Source of the DNA: Pseudomonadota bacterium
Lineage (GTDB): Bacteria > Myxococcota_A > UBA9160 > SZUA-336
DNA: 61,119 nt
Assembly: GCA_003247575.1 (NCBI GenBank)
Contig: QJZC01000006.1
Span: forward strand, 1-61,119
Direction: 5' to 3'
The first letter of the stretch is position 1; each line of letters opens with the position of its first letter. This document shows, piece by piece, positions 50,689 through 59,886 of the stretch. Below the pieces are notes generated by a model. That model did no database searches, was not told the origin of the DNA, and saw only the letters and a list, made by a program, of their open reading frames with translations. Position numbers and translations under genes: made by a program.

Positions 50689-51753
50689 ATGCCAGAGATC
50701 GATTCGCTACTCGCGTATCTCAAGGCCGAGGGGGGCTCCGACCTGCATCTCGCCGCGGGCCTGGAGCCGCGCATCCGCAAGAGCGGGTCGCTGCGGGCCG
50801 TCGAAGGATGGCCGGTACAGACTCACGACGACATCCGCAATCTGCTGAAGCCCATCGCGCGCCCCGAGCACTGGCAGTCCTACGACAAGGACGGCGATCT
50901 GGACTTCGCTTACGGGCTCGAAGGCGTGGCCCGCTTCCGTGCGAACTACTTCGTCCAGGAGCACGGCGCGGGTGCGGTGTTCCGCATCATTCCCGAAGAG
51001 ATCGTGCCGCTCGAGAAGCTCTCGCTGCCTCCCGTGATCGAGAGGTTCACGGAGCTGCGCAAGGGCCTCGTACTGGTGACCGGCCCCACCGGCTCGGGCA
51101 AGTCGACGACGCTCGCCGCCATCATCGACCGCATCAACCGCACGCAGCGCAAGCACGTCGTTACGCTCGAAGATCCCGTAGAATTCGTGCATCAGAACAA
51201 GAGCTGCGTGTTCTCGCACCGCGAAGTAGGGAATCACTCGAAGAGCTTCGCGAACGGCCTGCGCGCCGCGATTCGCCAGGACGCAGACGTCATTCTGGTG
51301 GGCGAAATGCGCGACTTCGAGACGATCTCGCTCGCGATCACCGCCGCCGAGATGGGCATGCTCGTCTTCGGCACCTTGCACACGAACAGCGCGGCAAAGA
51401 CCATCGACCGGATCGTCGACACGTTCCCCTCCGACCAGCAGGCACAGGCGCGGCTCAGTCTGTCGGAGTCGATCGCGGGCATCGTGGCCCAGCTACTCCT
51501 ACCGACCGCAGACGGCAAGGGGCGACGCGCCTGCGTCGAGATCCTCGTGCGCACACCGGGGCTCCCCAACATCATCCGCGAGGGCAACATGGCCATGCTC
51601 AAGTCGCTGATCCAGTCGGGCAAGAACGAAGGCATGCAGGCGATGGACGACGCCCTCATGGCCCTGGTCGAGGAAGGCTCCGTGTCCCCCCAGGACGCGT
51701 ACATGAAGGCGCTCGACAAGCCACGCTTCGAAAAACTGCTTCCAGCGAGCTAG
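50689..51753 (+). CDS. pilT: type IV pilus retraction ATPase PilT
   Basis: 354 residues, the normal PilT length. The PAS-like N-terminus has GGSDLHLAAGLEPRIRKSGS. The ATPase core has Walker A VTGPTGSGKSTTLAAI, Asp box HVVTLEDPVEFVH, arginine-rich ANGLRAAIRQDADVILVGEM, Walker B DVILVGEMRDFETI, His box FGTLHTNSAAKTIDRIVDTF and the family signature AIRQDPD-like (here AIRQDADV). The hexamer depolymerises pili and powers twitching. It is in an operon with the preceding PilT paralogue. No other pilus genes lie in the window. Confidence 0.95.
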   Translation: MPEIDSLLAYLKAEGGSDLHLAAGLEPRIRKSGSLRAVEGWPVQTHDDIRNLLKPIARPEHWQSYDKDGDLDFAYGLEGVARFRANYFVQEHGAGAVFRIIPEEIVPLEKLSLPPVIERFTELRKGLVLVTGPTGSGKSTTLAAIIDRINRTQRKHVVTLEDPVEFVHQNKSCVFSHREVGNHSKSFANGLRAAIRQDADVILVGEMRDFETISLAITAAEMGMLVFGTLHTNSAAKTIDRIVDTFPSDQQAQARLSLSESIAGIVAQLLLPTADGKGRRACVEILVRTPGLPNIIREGNMAMLKSLIQSGKNEGMQAMDDALMALVEEGSVSPQDAYMKALDKPRFEKLLPAS

Positions 51754-52084
51754 CTCCGCACACAGCGGATCTGCGCGGCGTGGTTTCCGAATGACGTCTC
51801 TACGCGGCGTCTGACTTGTGGGGCACCCGCCTCGAGTGTTGCCCTCTCCGGGATGTGCGCGGAGGGTACGTGCGGACAATACCCGTCTTCTTATGTCGTC
51901 CGCTGTCTCCGTTGTGCCCCGTCTCTTGACTTGTAGCGACACTGAGAGCGCGCAGAGCGGCTCCAGAACCTGTGACGGCATCGATGAACTCCCTCGCGTC
52001 GCTCCACCTGAGCGAGCGATATCGCTAGACGGACATGCAACCTCCAAGTCAAGCCCACGTTCGGGCTTCTCGATAGGTGCAACG
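51754..52084. other. gap upstream of the kinase-like/AAA gene
   Basis: 331 bases. The reading frame of the downstream gene stays open through it from 51818, but the residues are low-complexity, with many Ser, Arg and Cys, and do not resemble the kinase fold. I therefore treat it as leader. No hairpin or promoter could be defined apart from AGG (52075-52077) ahead of ATG 52085. Confidence 0.5.
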
Positions 52085-55000
52085 ATGCAGCTTCCCGATC
52101 GCTACGAGCTCGGAAAGTCCGTACACATGAGCGCGCAGGTCGAGCTGTACTCCGCCGTCCGCCTCACGGACCGCCAGGAGGTCCTCCTCAAACGCTACTG
52201 CGGTACGCCGGACAAGACCGCACGAGCGCAGCGGGAGTTCGACCTCCTGGGCATCCTCGCGGGACCCGCGGTTCCCGCGCCAGTCGAGCTCCTGGAAGAT
52301 CCCGAGGACCCGGTCCTCGTTCTGGCGGCGAATCCGGGCGTCACGCTCGAGGCGTGGCTCGATGCCAACCATCGATCGTTGGAGGAGCTCCTCAAGCTGG
52401 CCATTCAACTCGCCAGAGTCCTGGCTCGAGCACACGTCATGCACCACGTGCTTCTTGATCTTCACCCGGCCAATATTGCGGTCGATCCCGAGAGCCTGCA
52501 GCTTCACCTGCTCCACCTCGGGGATGCGCGACCTCTCGGTACCGCCGAGCGAGCGCGGCACACCGCGGGCGAGCAACTTCTCGCAACTTCACTATCGTAC
52601 ATCGCGCCCGAGCAGACTGGACGAATGAATCGCGGTGTGGACTCTCGCAGCGATCTGTACGGGCTCGGCGCGATGCTCTACTTCGCACTGACCGGTCGAC
52701 CGCCATTCCCTGGAAGCGATCCCCTCATGCTGATGCATGCGCACATGGCCCTGCTTCCACGTCCCCCACTCGAGCTCCGCGCGGATCTGCCGAGCACACT
52801 CTCTCGCATCGTCATCAAGCTCCTCCAGAAGGAGCCCGAGGACCGCTACCAGACGGCGGTGGGGCTCAGTCGGGACCTTGAAGAGTGCCTGGATCAGCTC
52901 CGCCGGACAGGATGCATCGAGGATGACTTTCCGCTCGGACGTGCAGACGCACCCCTTCAGCCTATGTTCAAGAAGAAGCTCTACGGACGCCGGGGGGAGA
53001 TCGAGAAGCTCCATCGGGCCCATGTCCGGGCAGCCGCGGGGTACCCCCAGCTCGTTTTACTTTCGGGGAGCGCCGGGAGCGGTAAGTCTGCCCTTGTGCA
53101 CGAGCTACGGCGCCCGATCGCTCAACAGCATGGCTACCTCCTATCGGGGAAATTCGATCTGTACCGGCGCGACGTCCCATATTCCGGTTGGATCGCGCTG
53201 CTCAACTCGTTCGCCGACCAGCTGCTCGCCGAGAGTGAGCAAAGCCTTTCGCATTGGCGCGCCGAGCTCTGCGGCAGCCTGCAGAACATCGCAGCTGCGC
53301 TCACCGAACTCGTACCCAGCCTGGGTCTGGTCCTTGGCGAGGTGCCCCCCGTCCCGCCGCTCGGCCCACGAGAGACTCAGGCGCGGCTGGTACTCGCACT
53401 TCAACGCTTCATTCAAGCGGCCGCGCGCGAACACACGATCGTGCTCTTCCTCGACGACCTGCAGTGGGCAGATGTCGCGAGCTGCAGCATACTAGAGTTG
53501 CTCCTTCGGCAAGGTGGCCGGCCACGCCTTCTGGTCATCGCAGCGTTCCGGGACGACGAGGTCGATGAGTCCCACCCGCTGCAGGCGCTGCTCACCCGTC
53601 TCGCGGAGTCCCCAATAGACTCCGAGCACATCGATGTGGCTCCCCTCTCCCGCGACGGCGTTGCTCACATGGTGGCGGATGCCCTCGGTAGAAGCCCCAC
53701 CGATACGGTTCGACTCGCGGACATCGTACTGCGCAAGACCGGGAGCATTCCACTTCTGATCCAGCAATTCGTACTGCACATGCACGCGCTCGGCTGGATT
53801 CGGCTGCGCGAATCGGGTGGATGGACATGGGACGACCTTGCCATCGAGTCCGCGGAAATCCCAGAGGGCGCGGTCGCATTCATGCTCACCAATCTGCAAC
53901 GCCTCCCGCCGGACGTTCTCGAGCTCCTCGAGTTCGCGAGCTGCATCGCGGACGAGTTCGACGCGGATCTACTTGCAGAGCTCTCGGGTCGCACTCGCGC
54001 TTCGCTGCAGGCGCCCCTCTTCGAACTCGCGCAGCGGGGCCTGCTCGCCCCTTCAGCACGTGGCTTCCGCTTCACCCACGATCGCATCCGTGAAGCTGCG
54101 CAAACCCTGCTATCCGACGATGAACGCTCGAGGCTACACTGGGAGGCGGCACGCCACCTGATCGCGGGGATCTCACCGGACGAGCGGGTGTCGCGCGCCT
54201 TCGAGGTCGCAGACCATCTGAATCGCGCACACACCCATGTCCCAGCTGAGCACCGTCTCGAGGTGATCGACTGGAACGAGGTAGCGGGCCGCCGCGCACT
54301 GGCCTCAGGGGTCGGCAGCGCAGCGCAGGTCTACTTCTCGGCGGCGCGACGCTTGCTCAGCGCGGAGGATTGGATCACGCGGTGGCCGTTTTGCTTCGAG
54401 CTCCATCTCCAGAGCTCGGAGAGCGCATTCCAGGCAGGGTGTCTGGACGAGGCCCTGAGCCTGCTCGAACCGATCGATCTCCCGTCGCTCGACCCGATGG
54501 CGACGGCGCGCCTCTCAGTCAAGAGGATTCAGGTCGTAGCGGTTCGTGATTCCATGGAGGAAGCTACCCGTTGCGTGCTCGCTGCGCTGGATCGGGTCGG
54601 CATTCGCTGGCCAGCAAATCCTTCCCTGCTCCGCGTTCTCGTCGCCGTAAGTCGCGTGCATTGGAAGCTGCGCCGAGTAGACCTCGAGAAGTGTCCAGAG
54701 AAGGACCCCGAAGCCCACCTGTGCGCCCCCATGATCGAGATCATCGATCCCGGCGGATCGATCCTCTTGCGATCCAATACCCGCCTATTCGCCCTTACGG
54801 TGTGCTGGGTGCTCCAGCGCTACCTCACGCACGGCTACGTCCGATCCCCCGCGTTTTCCCTGGCAGGCTATGCGTCGGGAATCGCCCTCATCGTGCACGG
54901 ACCGCGCGAGGCCGAACGCCTCGGCGGGGCGGCACTGGCCTGGAACGAACGAAATCCGGAGCGCTATACGCCTCGTGTAGACATGCTCGTGCACGGAATC

Positions 55001-55933
55001 ATTCGCCCCTTCGTGATGCCCCGGCGCCCAGCACTTCTGCCACTCGTGACGGTAGCCGAGCGGATGGCAGAACTCGGTGATCCGGAGTACCGCTACTACG
55101 CGTTGTTCCTCAAGGTGATGTTCGAGGTGCTGGGTGGAGATCCGCTACCCGACTCCAAAAGGGCGTTGACGGCGCTCGAGGAGCTACGCGCTCGGGTCCG
55201 CTATCGCTACACCGAGCCCCAACGCTTCCTGCACACCATCCGACTCCTCGCTCGTAATCCCGGTACCAGCCCCGATTGGGCAGCAGAAACTGCGGACCAG
55301 GACGCGTGGCTCAGCACTCATACTGGCTGCAACGAGCCCCTCGTGCGCACGTTCTATTTGCTCGCACTGTGCGTGGAGGGCCGTCACGACCTTGCATTCG
55401 AGCACTCGCAGAAGGTCTGGGAGCGAATTCTAGACAGCTATGCCTTCGTTCATGTCGTCGATCACACCCTCTACCGCGGTCTGGCGGCGGCGTCCCTCGC
55501 CGACGCGAACACTGGAGCAGTCCGCCGTCGCTATCGCCGGCACCTCGACGACTGCCTGAAACGAATCCGTCGCTGGGCGAAGGAAGGACCCGACTTCGTG
55601 CACATGCGCGCCCTTCTCGAAGCCGAGGCGGCCCGCGCTCGCGGAAGAGAGCAGCTCGCGCAGCGCTTCTATCTCGACGCCGTGCGACGGGCCGCGAGGC
55701 AGGAATTCCCGCATCATGCAGCCATCGCTCATGAGCGACTCGCGCGCATGCTGTTGGGGCTCCAGCGACGTACGGAAGCGGCGCGTAGCTTGCTAGCCGC
55801 GGGCGTACTCTACCGAGCCTGGGGCGCCCGCGCCCGAGCGGAGCATCTCGACGCTGAGCACCGCGGACTACTGCGACCAGGCGACATGACGGGACATTTC
55901 TCGCGCCATCCGAGGGATGGGCAGGAGAGCTGA
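52085..55933 (+). CDS. kinase-like domain / AAA ATPase / TPR signalling protein
   Basis: 1282 residues from ATG 52085. Domain order is like the first two thirds of bacterial 'trifunctional' kinase/ATPase/histidine-kinase proteins, without GAF or HisKA. Kinase-like residues 1-265: Lys36 in VLLKRY is kept. The HRD region is VLLDLHPANI (Asp and Asn kept, Lys to His). The DFG Asp is replaced (LLHLGDARPLG), as is the Gly loop. APEQTGRMNRGVDSRSDLYG is intact. AAA/NACHT-like part: Walker A SGSAGSGKSALV with Lys334, Walker B IVLFLDDLQWAD. The C-terminal ~650 residues are TPR-like helices. Probably ATP-driven signal integration with little or no kinase activity. Paralogue of the decayed gene at 20-23.5 kb. 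Confidence 0.88.
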   Translation: MQLPDRYELGKSVHMSAQVELYSAVRLTDRQEVLLKRYCGTPDKTARAQREFDLLGILAGPAVPAPVELLEDPEDPVLVLAANPGVTLEAWLDANHRSLEELLKLAIQLARVLARAHVMHHVLLDLHPANIAVDPESLQLHLLHLGDARPLGTAERARHTAGEQLLATSLSYIAPEQTGRMNRGVDSRSDLYGLGAMLYFALTGRPPFPGSDPLMLMHAHMALLPRPPLELRADLPSTLSRIVIKLLQKEPEDRYQTAVGLSRDLEECLDQLRRTGCIEDDFPLGRADAPLQPMFKKKLYGRRGEIEKLHRAHVRAAAGYPQLVLLSGSAGSGKSALVHELRRPIAQQHGYLLSGKFDLYRRDVPYSGWIALLNSFADQLLAESEQSLSHWRAELCGSLQNIAAALTELVPSLGLVLGEVPPVPPLGPRETQARLVLALQRFIQAAAREHTIVLFLDDLQWADVASCSILELLLRQGGRPRLLVIAAFRDDEVDESHPLQALLTRLAESPIDSEHIDVAPLSRDGVAHMVADALGRSPTDTVRLADIVLRKTGSIPLLIQQFVLHMHALGWIRLRESGGWTWDDLAIESAEIPEGAVAFMLTNLQRLPPDVLELLEFASCIADEFDADLLAELSGRTRASLQAPLFELAQRGLLAPSARGFRFTHDRIREAAQTLLSDDERSRLHWEAARHLIAGISPDERVSRAFEVADHLNRAHTHVPAEHRLEVIDWNEVAGRRALASGVGSAAQVYFSAARRLLSAEDWITRWPFCFELHLQSSESAFQAGCLDEALSLLEPIDLPSLDPMATARLSVKRIQVVAVRDSMEEATRCVLAALDRVGIRWPANPSLLRVLVAVSRVHWKLRRVDLEKCPEKDPEAHLCAPMIEIIDPGGSILLRSNTRLFALTVCWVLQRYLTHGYVRSPAFSLAGYASGIALIVHGPREAERLGGAALAWNERNPERYTPRVDMLVHGIIRPFVMPRRPALLPLVTVAERMAELGDPEYRYYALFLKVMFEVLGGDPLPDSKRALTALEELRARVRYRYTEPQRFLHTIRLLARNPGTSPDWAAETADQDAWLSTHTGCNEPLVRTFYLLALCVEGRHDLAFEHSQKVWERILDSYAFVHVVDHTLYRGLAAASLADANTGAVRRRYRRHLDDCLKRIRRWAKEGPDFVHMRALLEAEAARARGREQLAQRFYLDAVRRAARQEFPHHAAIAHERLARMLLGLQRRTEAARSLLAAGVLYRAWGARARAEHLDAEHRGLLRPGDMTGHFSRHPRDGQES

Positions 55934-56225
55934 GGTCGGTCCACACCCTCTGCGAACCTCTGCCATGGTCCTATCGTGCTGAGACGTGGCTCGAGCTAGA
56001 TTGAGGCTGCGCGCTCGGGCTAGTCTGGGCGCCGCATTCATGTACCCCGCTACCGGGCTCCCGAGCGGGTCACGTTCAGTGCCTCTACCCAGGGGAATGC
56101 AGCATCAGACACGCTCATTCGGATGGACACCCACGATTGCAGGTCGCTCTGTAACTCCGCCAAGAAGCGACTGGCCGGGGGCCTACGTTATAGTCGCGGA
56201 GCCACATCGGGGACTCGGGGAGTGA

Positions 56226-57863
56226 GTGCGCGCTCCGCCCGAAGCGCCTCTCTGGAGGCCGAGCGTGACCGGATCCGAATCGCCCCCCCCGAGCCGCCCC
56301 GTACGAGGCTCGGCTTCGAAGCCTGCACTGGCTGGCGGCGCTAGAGAAGATTGTGCGCCAATCTCGCACTCCCGCGGAGTGGAGTCGCACCGGCCCAGCC
56401 GAGGACTCACGCTCGCGAAGGCCTGGATACTGCTCGTACCAATGCTGATCGTGACCTACGGCCTGCGGGTGGAGATCGCCGGCCAGGACTTCTGGTGGCA
56501 CCTGCGTATCGGGGAGATCATCCTCTCGAGCGGCGCGATTCCGGAGCTCGACCTGTTCTCGTTCACACGCGCAGGCGAGACCTGGATCAATCAGGCTTGG
56601 CTGATGCAGTGTGCGCTGTATCTGGTCCACTCTACCAGCGGGCCTGCCGGAGTGATCGCGCTCAACACCGCCATCATCTCGGCGGGCTACGTCGCCTTGG
56701 CCGCTGCCCTGGCCCGCACGCACGGCTGGGGCGCCGCTTGGGGCGGCATCCTGGTCGCGTTCTTAGTGGGCGCATTCCATCAAGGAGTTCGACCGCAGAG
56801 CATCTCGTTCCTGCTGTTCGGACTGCTCGCTGCCGCGATCGAGCTGCACCGCTCGGGTGCTCGCTGGCCGCTACGCAGTGTGCCACTTCTGTTCGCACTC
56901 TGGGGGAATGCGCACGGCGGCTTCGTCTTCGGGCTCGGAGCACTGGGGATCTATGCGTGTGGACCGCTCGTGCGCTGCTTGCGCACGTCGCGCACGCGAG
57001 AAGACGTGGCGGCACTCACGGAGCTGGCGGTAGTCGGCATCGGCTGTGCGATCGCACTCGCGTGCAACCCCCAGGGGCCGATCGGGCTGGTTCGCTACGT
57101 AGGTGGGTTCTTCACGGCGGACATCACCGTCGCAAGCAGTACGGAGTTTCAAGCGTTGAGCCTCCGGCAGATCGACGGTGCGATCTTCGGGATCGCAGTC
57201 GCCCTGCTCGGATTCGCGCTCTCGCGAGGGACACGCCCATCGCTCGACCAGGGACTGGCCCTGGTCGTATTCGGTCTGGCGAGTCTCTACATCCGCAGGA
57301 TCACTCCCTGGTTCGGCTTCGCACTGGCACCGGTCCTGGCAGCGGCCGTCTCGGCCCGCTTCGCCGGTGCGGCGAGCCCACGCTCCGACCCGAGCTGGCG
57401 CTCGGTCGGCTACGTGATGCTCGGAGTCGGGATGCTCGTTCTATCGCTGCCGTGGCTACGACCGTACGTACCCTCGAGCCCGCCCTACCTCGTTACAACC
57501 TCGTCTCCGACAGCGGCCGATCGCGAGCTCTGCCAGCGCGCGCCGCGGGGAGCGCGCGTGTTCGCCGCACAGGAGTTCGCGAGCTTCCACATCTTCCACT
57601 GCCCGGAGCGCCCGATCTTCGTAGACAGTCGGCTGGAGCTGTATCCAGCCTCCGTCTGGGCCGAGTACTTCGCCATCTCTCAGGGCCGCTCCGACTGGCA
57701 AGCCCTGCTCGATGAATACTCGGTGGACTGGTTGCTCCTGCGGGCACCGCTTCGAGCATCGGCGGCTGCGAGCAAGGATCTGACCGACCTTGCAGCGGAT
57801 TCCCCGCGCTGGCAGGAGCTCTACAGAGACGAGGTCGCCGTGCTCTTCCAGCGAGCTCCGTGA
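56226..57863 (+). CDS. polytopic membrane protein, GT-C/PMT-like family
   Basis: 545 residues from GTG 56226 (GGGGAG upstream); the first ~60 residues are disordered, so a later start is possible. About 10-12 membrane helices follow. GQDFWWHLRIGEIILSSGAI, PELDLFSFTRAGETWINQAW and the repeated Trp/Asp near the first loops resemble the acidic first loop of lipid-linked-sugar glycosyltransferases of GT-C fold. The C-terminal ~120 residues are an extracytoplasmic domain (REFASFH-like: FAAQEFASFHIFHCPERPIF; FVDSRLELYP). It may glycosylate envelope lipids or proteins; the substrate is unknown. The 292 bases before it hold no gene I can support. Confidence 0.72.
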   Translation: MRAPPEAPLWRPSVTGSESPPPSRPVRGSASKPALAGGAREDCAPISHSRGVESHRPSRGLTLAKAWILLVPMLIVTYGLRVEIAGQDFWWHLRIGEIILSSGAIPELDLFSFTRAGETWINQAWLMQCALYLVHSTSGPAGVIALNTAIISAGYVALAAALARTHGWGAAWGGILVAFLVGAFHQGVRPQSISFLLFGLLAAAIELHRSGARWPLRSVPLLFALWGNAHGGFVFGLGALGIYACGPLVRCLRTSRTREDVAALTELAVVGIGCAIALACNPQGPIGLVRYVGGFFTADITVASSTEFQALSLRQIDGAIFGIAVALLGFALSRGTRPSLDQGLALVVFGLASLYIRRITPWFGFALAPVLAAAVSARFAGAASPRSDPSWRSVGYVMLGVGMLVLSLPWLRPYVPSSPPYLVTTSSPTAADRELCQRAPRGARVFAAQEFASFHIFHCPERPIFVDSRLELYPASVWAEYFAISQGRSDWQALLDEYSVDWLLLRAPLRASAAASKDLTDLAADSPRWQELYRDEVAVLFQRAP

Positions 57864-58013
57864 GATCGCTCCGCGCACGCGCACAGCCTCGCAGCTGCGT
57901 CGTGCCAGCCGTGTGTACTCGCTCGGCCGAATTCCCGGGAGCACAGGCGCGTCGAACCGGCGCTTCTTTACAGCTGGCTCTTACTGCACACCAGAGCATC
58001 GAGGAGGCAATGC

Positions 58014-58487
58014 ATGCCGATACGAGGGAGCTGTCTTTGCGGTGGTGTCCGCTTCGAGATCGACCGCGCCGTCGGTCCATTCGAGCTCTGCCACTGCGCA
58101 CGCTGCAGGAAACGAAGTGGATCGAGTGCACTCCCGATGATCGGTGTCGATGCATCCGCCTATCGACTCACCGCGGGCGCCGAGCTGATCCGAGAGTACA
58201 AGGCTCCGATCCTGCACCGGCCGCCCGCGTACCTCTCCCGCTTCTGTTCGGTGTGTGGTAGCCCGGTTCCACCTGCCGTTCCCGATGGCGACTGGCTCGA
58301 GGTTCCCGCGGGACTGCTCGATGCCGATCCGCAGCTGCGCCCGGATCGCCACATTTTCGTGGAGCTCGCTCCGGCGTGGGACCCTCTCGCCGACGATCTA
58401 CCCAAGCTCACCACCCGCGAGCTCCACGAGCATCGCTACGGCAAGGCGCTGCCGGAGAGCTTCGAGCTGCGGCGCCACTCGTCTTAG
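58014..58487 (+). CDS. GFA family (CENP-V/Gfa-fold) zinc protein
   Basis: 157 residues. The zinc sites of the glutathione-dependent formaldehyde-activating fold are evident. RGSCLCGGVRFEI supplies CxCGxV, ELCHCARCRKRSGS supplies CxCxxCRK, and SRFCSVCGSPVP supplies the second pair. The beta-tent fold continues to FVELAPAWDPLADDLPKL. Despite the family name, most members do not act on formaldehyde, and the substrate is unknown. The start follows a gap of 150 bp and is supported by GGAGGCA just upstream. Confidence 0.93.
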   Translation: MPIRGSCLCGGVRFEIDRAVGPFELCHCARCRKRSGSSALPMIGVDASAYRLTAGAELIREYKAPILHRPPAYLSRFCSVCGSPVPPAVPDGDWLEVPAGLLDADPQLRPDRHIFVELAPAWDPLADDLPKLTTRELHEHRYGKALPESFELRRHSS

Positions 58488-58529
58488 GGACTCGTGCTCC
58501 GCGTCGGAGCGCACGGCCACTCCGTCGAA

Positions 58530-58553
58530 GCGTCAAAGCGTCAAAGCGTCAAA
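58530..58553. repeat. 8-bp tandem repeat, three units
   Basis: GCGTCAAA is repeated three times exactly. It overlaps the final codons of the minus-strand oxidoreductase gene by five bases and otherwise lies in the gap after the GFA gene. Confidence 0.85.
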
Positions 58554-59517
58554 GCTCGAGTATCAGCTTGCCGAAGTGCTCATCGTCGGCCATACACGCG
58601 AGCGCGTCCAGCGCAGCCTCGAATGGGAAGACGGCGTGAATCGGAAGGGTCAGCTCACCGCGCAACAAGGCAGCAGCCAGATCCTCCGACAGTCGCTGCG
58701 TGATTCGCCGCACCTCGGCGTGTGAGCGCGTGCGGAACGTCACCCCGATGTAGCGCAGCCTGCGAAGCGCATGAAGATCGAAGTCGAACTGCGCGCGCGC
58801 TCCGCCCAATCGCCCGACGTTCACGACACGCCCGCCGATGCGCGTCGCGCGAAACAGCTGTTCCGTTCCCGAGCCCGAGACCTGATCGATGGCGAGATCG
58901 ACTCCCTTCCCTTCCGTCGCCTCGAGCACACGATCGACCCAGCCAGACTCCGTCGAGTCCACCGCGAGATCCGCGCCGTGCTGCGCCAGCAGCGTTCGCT
59001 TCGCCGCGCTGCGCGAGGATCCGATACACACCTTTGCCCCGAGCGCCTGCGCGATGCGCAGCCCCATCAGGCCCACACCGGAGCTGGCCCCGTGGATCAG
59101 CACCGCAGCTCCGGGTGCGAGCTTCCCCTGCGTGACCAGCGCGTCGTGCATCGTCTGGAGCGCGACGGGCAGAGACGCGGCCTGCAGATCGTCGAGGCTG
59201 GGTGGAACCGCGATCAACCGGCCCCAGTCGGTGCAGGCGAACTCGGCAAAGGCCCCCGCACCCGACCCCATGACACGGTCGCCAGGGACGAACCTGCGGA
59301 CCTCGGAGCCCACCCCGACGACCTCGCCCGAGAACTCGACACCCAGGGTGCGACCGACCCCACCTGCACCTCCATGGCGATGTCCCGCAAACATGGCCAG
59401 ATCGACGCGGTTGAGCGCCGCTGCGCGGACCCGCACCTTGACCTCCGATGCTCGGACCTTTGGCTCGGCATGCTCCTGCAGCTGTGCGCCATCCTCGGTC
59501 AGTACCCAAGCCTTCAT
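58549..59517 (-). CDS. NADPH:quinone reductase-like zinc-type alcohol dehydrogenase (no zinc)
   Basis: 322 residues from ATG 59517, where GGGGAG lies six bases upstream. This is a medium-chain dehydrogenase: a GroES-like N-domain (VRVRAAALNRVDLAMFAGHR; LGVEFSGEVVGVGSEVRRFV), Rossmann domain GAAVLIHGASSGVGLMGLRI and GVDLAIDQVSGSGTEQLFRA. The Cys ligands of the structural zinc and the catalytic GHE zinc motif are absent, which fits the quinone oxidoreductase/enoyl reductase branch. It probably reduces quinones or enals with NADPH. Divergent from the DAHP synthase leader. Confidence 0.9.
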   Translation of the reverse strand: MKAWVLTEDGAQLQEHAEPKVRASEVKVRVRAAALNRVDLAMFAGHRHGGAGGVGRTLGVEFSGEVVGVGSEVRRFVPGDRVMGSGAGAFAEFACTDWGRLIAVPPSLDDLQAASLPVALQTMHDALVTQGKLAPGAAVLIHGASSGVGLMGLRIAQALGAKVCIGSSRSAAKRTLLAQHGADLAVDSTESGWVDRVLEATEGKGVDLAIDQVSGSGTEQLFRATRIGGRVVNVGRLGGARAQFDFDLHALRRLRYIGVTFRTRSHAEVRRITQRLSEDLAAALLRGELTLPIHAVFPFEAALDALACMADDEHFGKLILEL

Positions 59518-59694
59518 GCCGCGCTCCCCATGCGAATGTCTCCTTCGGCAACACGTGAGCTGCCGACACTCCGAGTCCGCCGTGATCTTGCCACGCACTG
59601 CGGACACGCGGAATCCCGCGGCCACACCCATACGTCTCGGCCGCAACCTGGACCCCAGGGCAGGGTCAGCTTGACGCCCTCGGATGGGCGTGCC

Positions 59695-59790
59695 ATGTTT
59701 CTTCCGATGCGCGAGATCCGTGTCCGAGTCGAGTTTGCTGGCTATCCGTTCTGGTTTATCACCGGGGCGGCGGGAACTCGTGTGGACTGA
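59695..59790 (+). CDS. aromatic-amino-acid leader peptide of the DAHP synthase gene
   Basis: A 31-codon frame starting at ATG 59695 (GGATGGG upstream) or 27 codons from ATG 59707, ending TGA 59788-59790. It contains a tight cluster EFAGYPFWFITG with three Phe, one Tyr and one Trp in eight residues, just before a Rho-independent terminator that precedes the first common-pathway enzyme of aromatic synthesis. This is the signature of ribosome-mediated attenuation: starvation for Phe, Tyr or Trp would stall the ribosome and prevent terminator formation. The frame was chosen by its codon content; translation is not proven. Confidence 0.72.
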   Translation: MFLPMREIRVRVEFAGYPFWFITGAAGTRVD

Positions 59791-59814
59791 TCCAAGCGAC
59801 AATCCAGGTTCCTG

Positions 59815-59848
59815 AAGGCCCCGAGGCATGTTCTCGGGGCCTTTTTTC
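59815..59848 (+). terminator. intrinsic terminator, probable attenuator
   Basis: AAGGCCCCGAG (59815-59825) pairs perfectly with CTCGGGGCCTT (59833-59843) around GCATGTT. The U-run is encoded by TTTTTT at 59842-59847. It lies between the leader peptide and the DAHP synthase start, so by default it would cut off the gene. The 5' arm could instead pair with CGGGGC at 59763-59768, a possible antiterminator. Confidence 0.88.
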
Positions 59849-59886
59849 GTGCGCGGCTCGCGCCGCGCGGTACGAGGAGGTGTCCC

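Noticed and set aside
51818..52084. N-terminal extension of the kinase-like/AAA protein
   Set aside because: No domain resemblance, and a good start with a ribosome binding site exists at 52085, where the fold begins.
58530..58553. Iterated operator or origin repeats
   Set aside because: Only three adjacent 8-bp copies, with no DnaA-box, iteron spacing or replication gene nearby.
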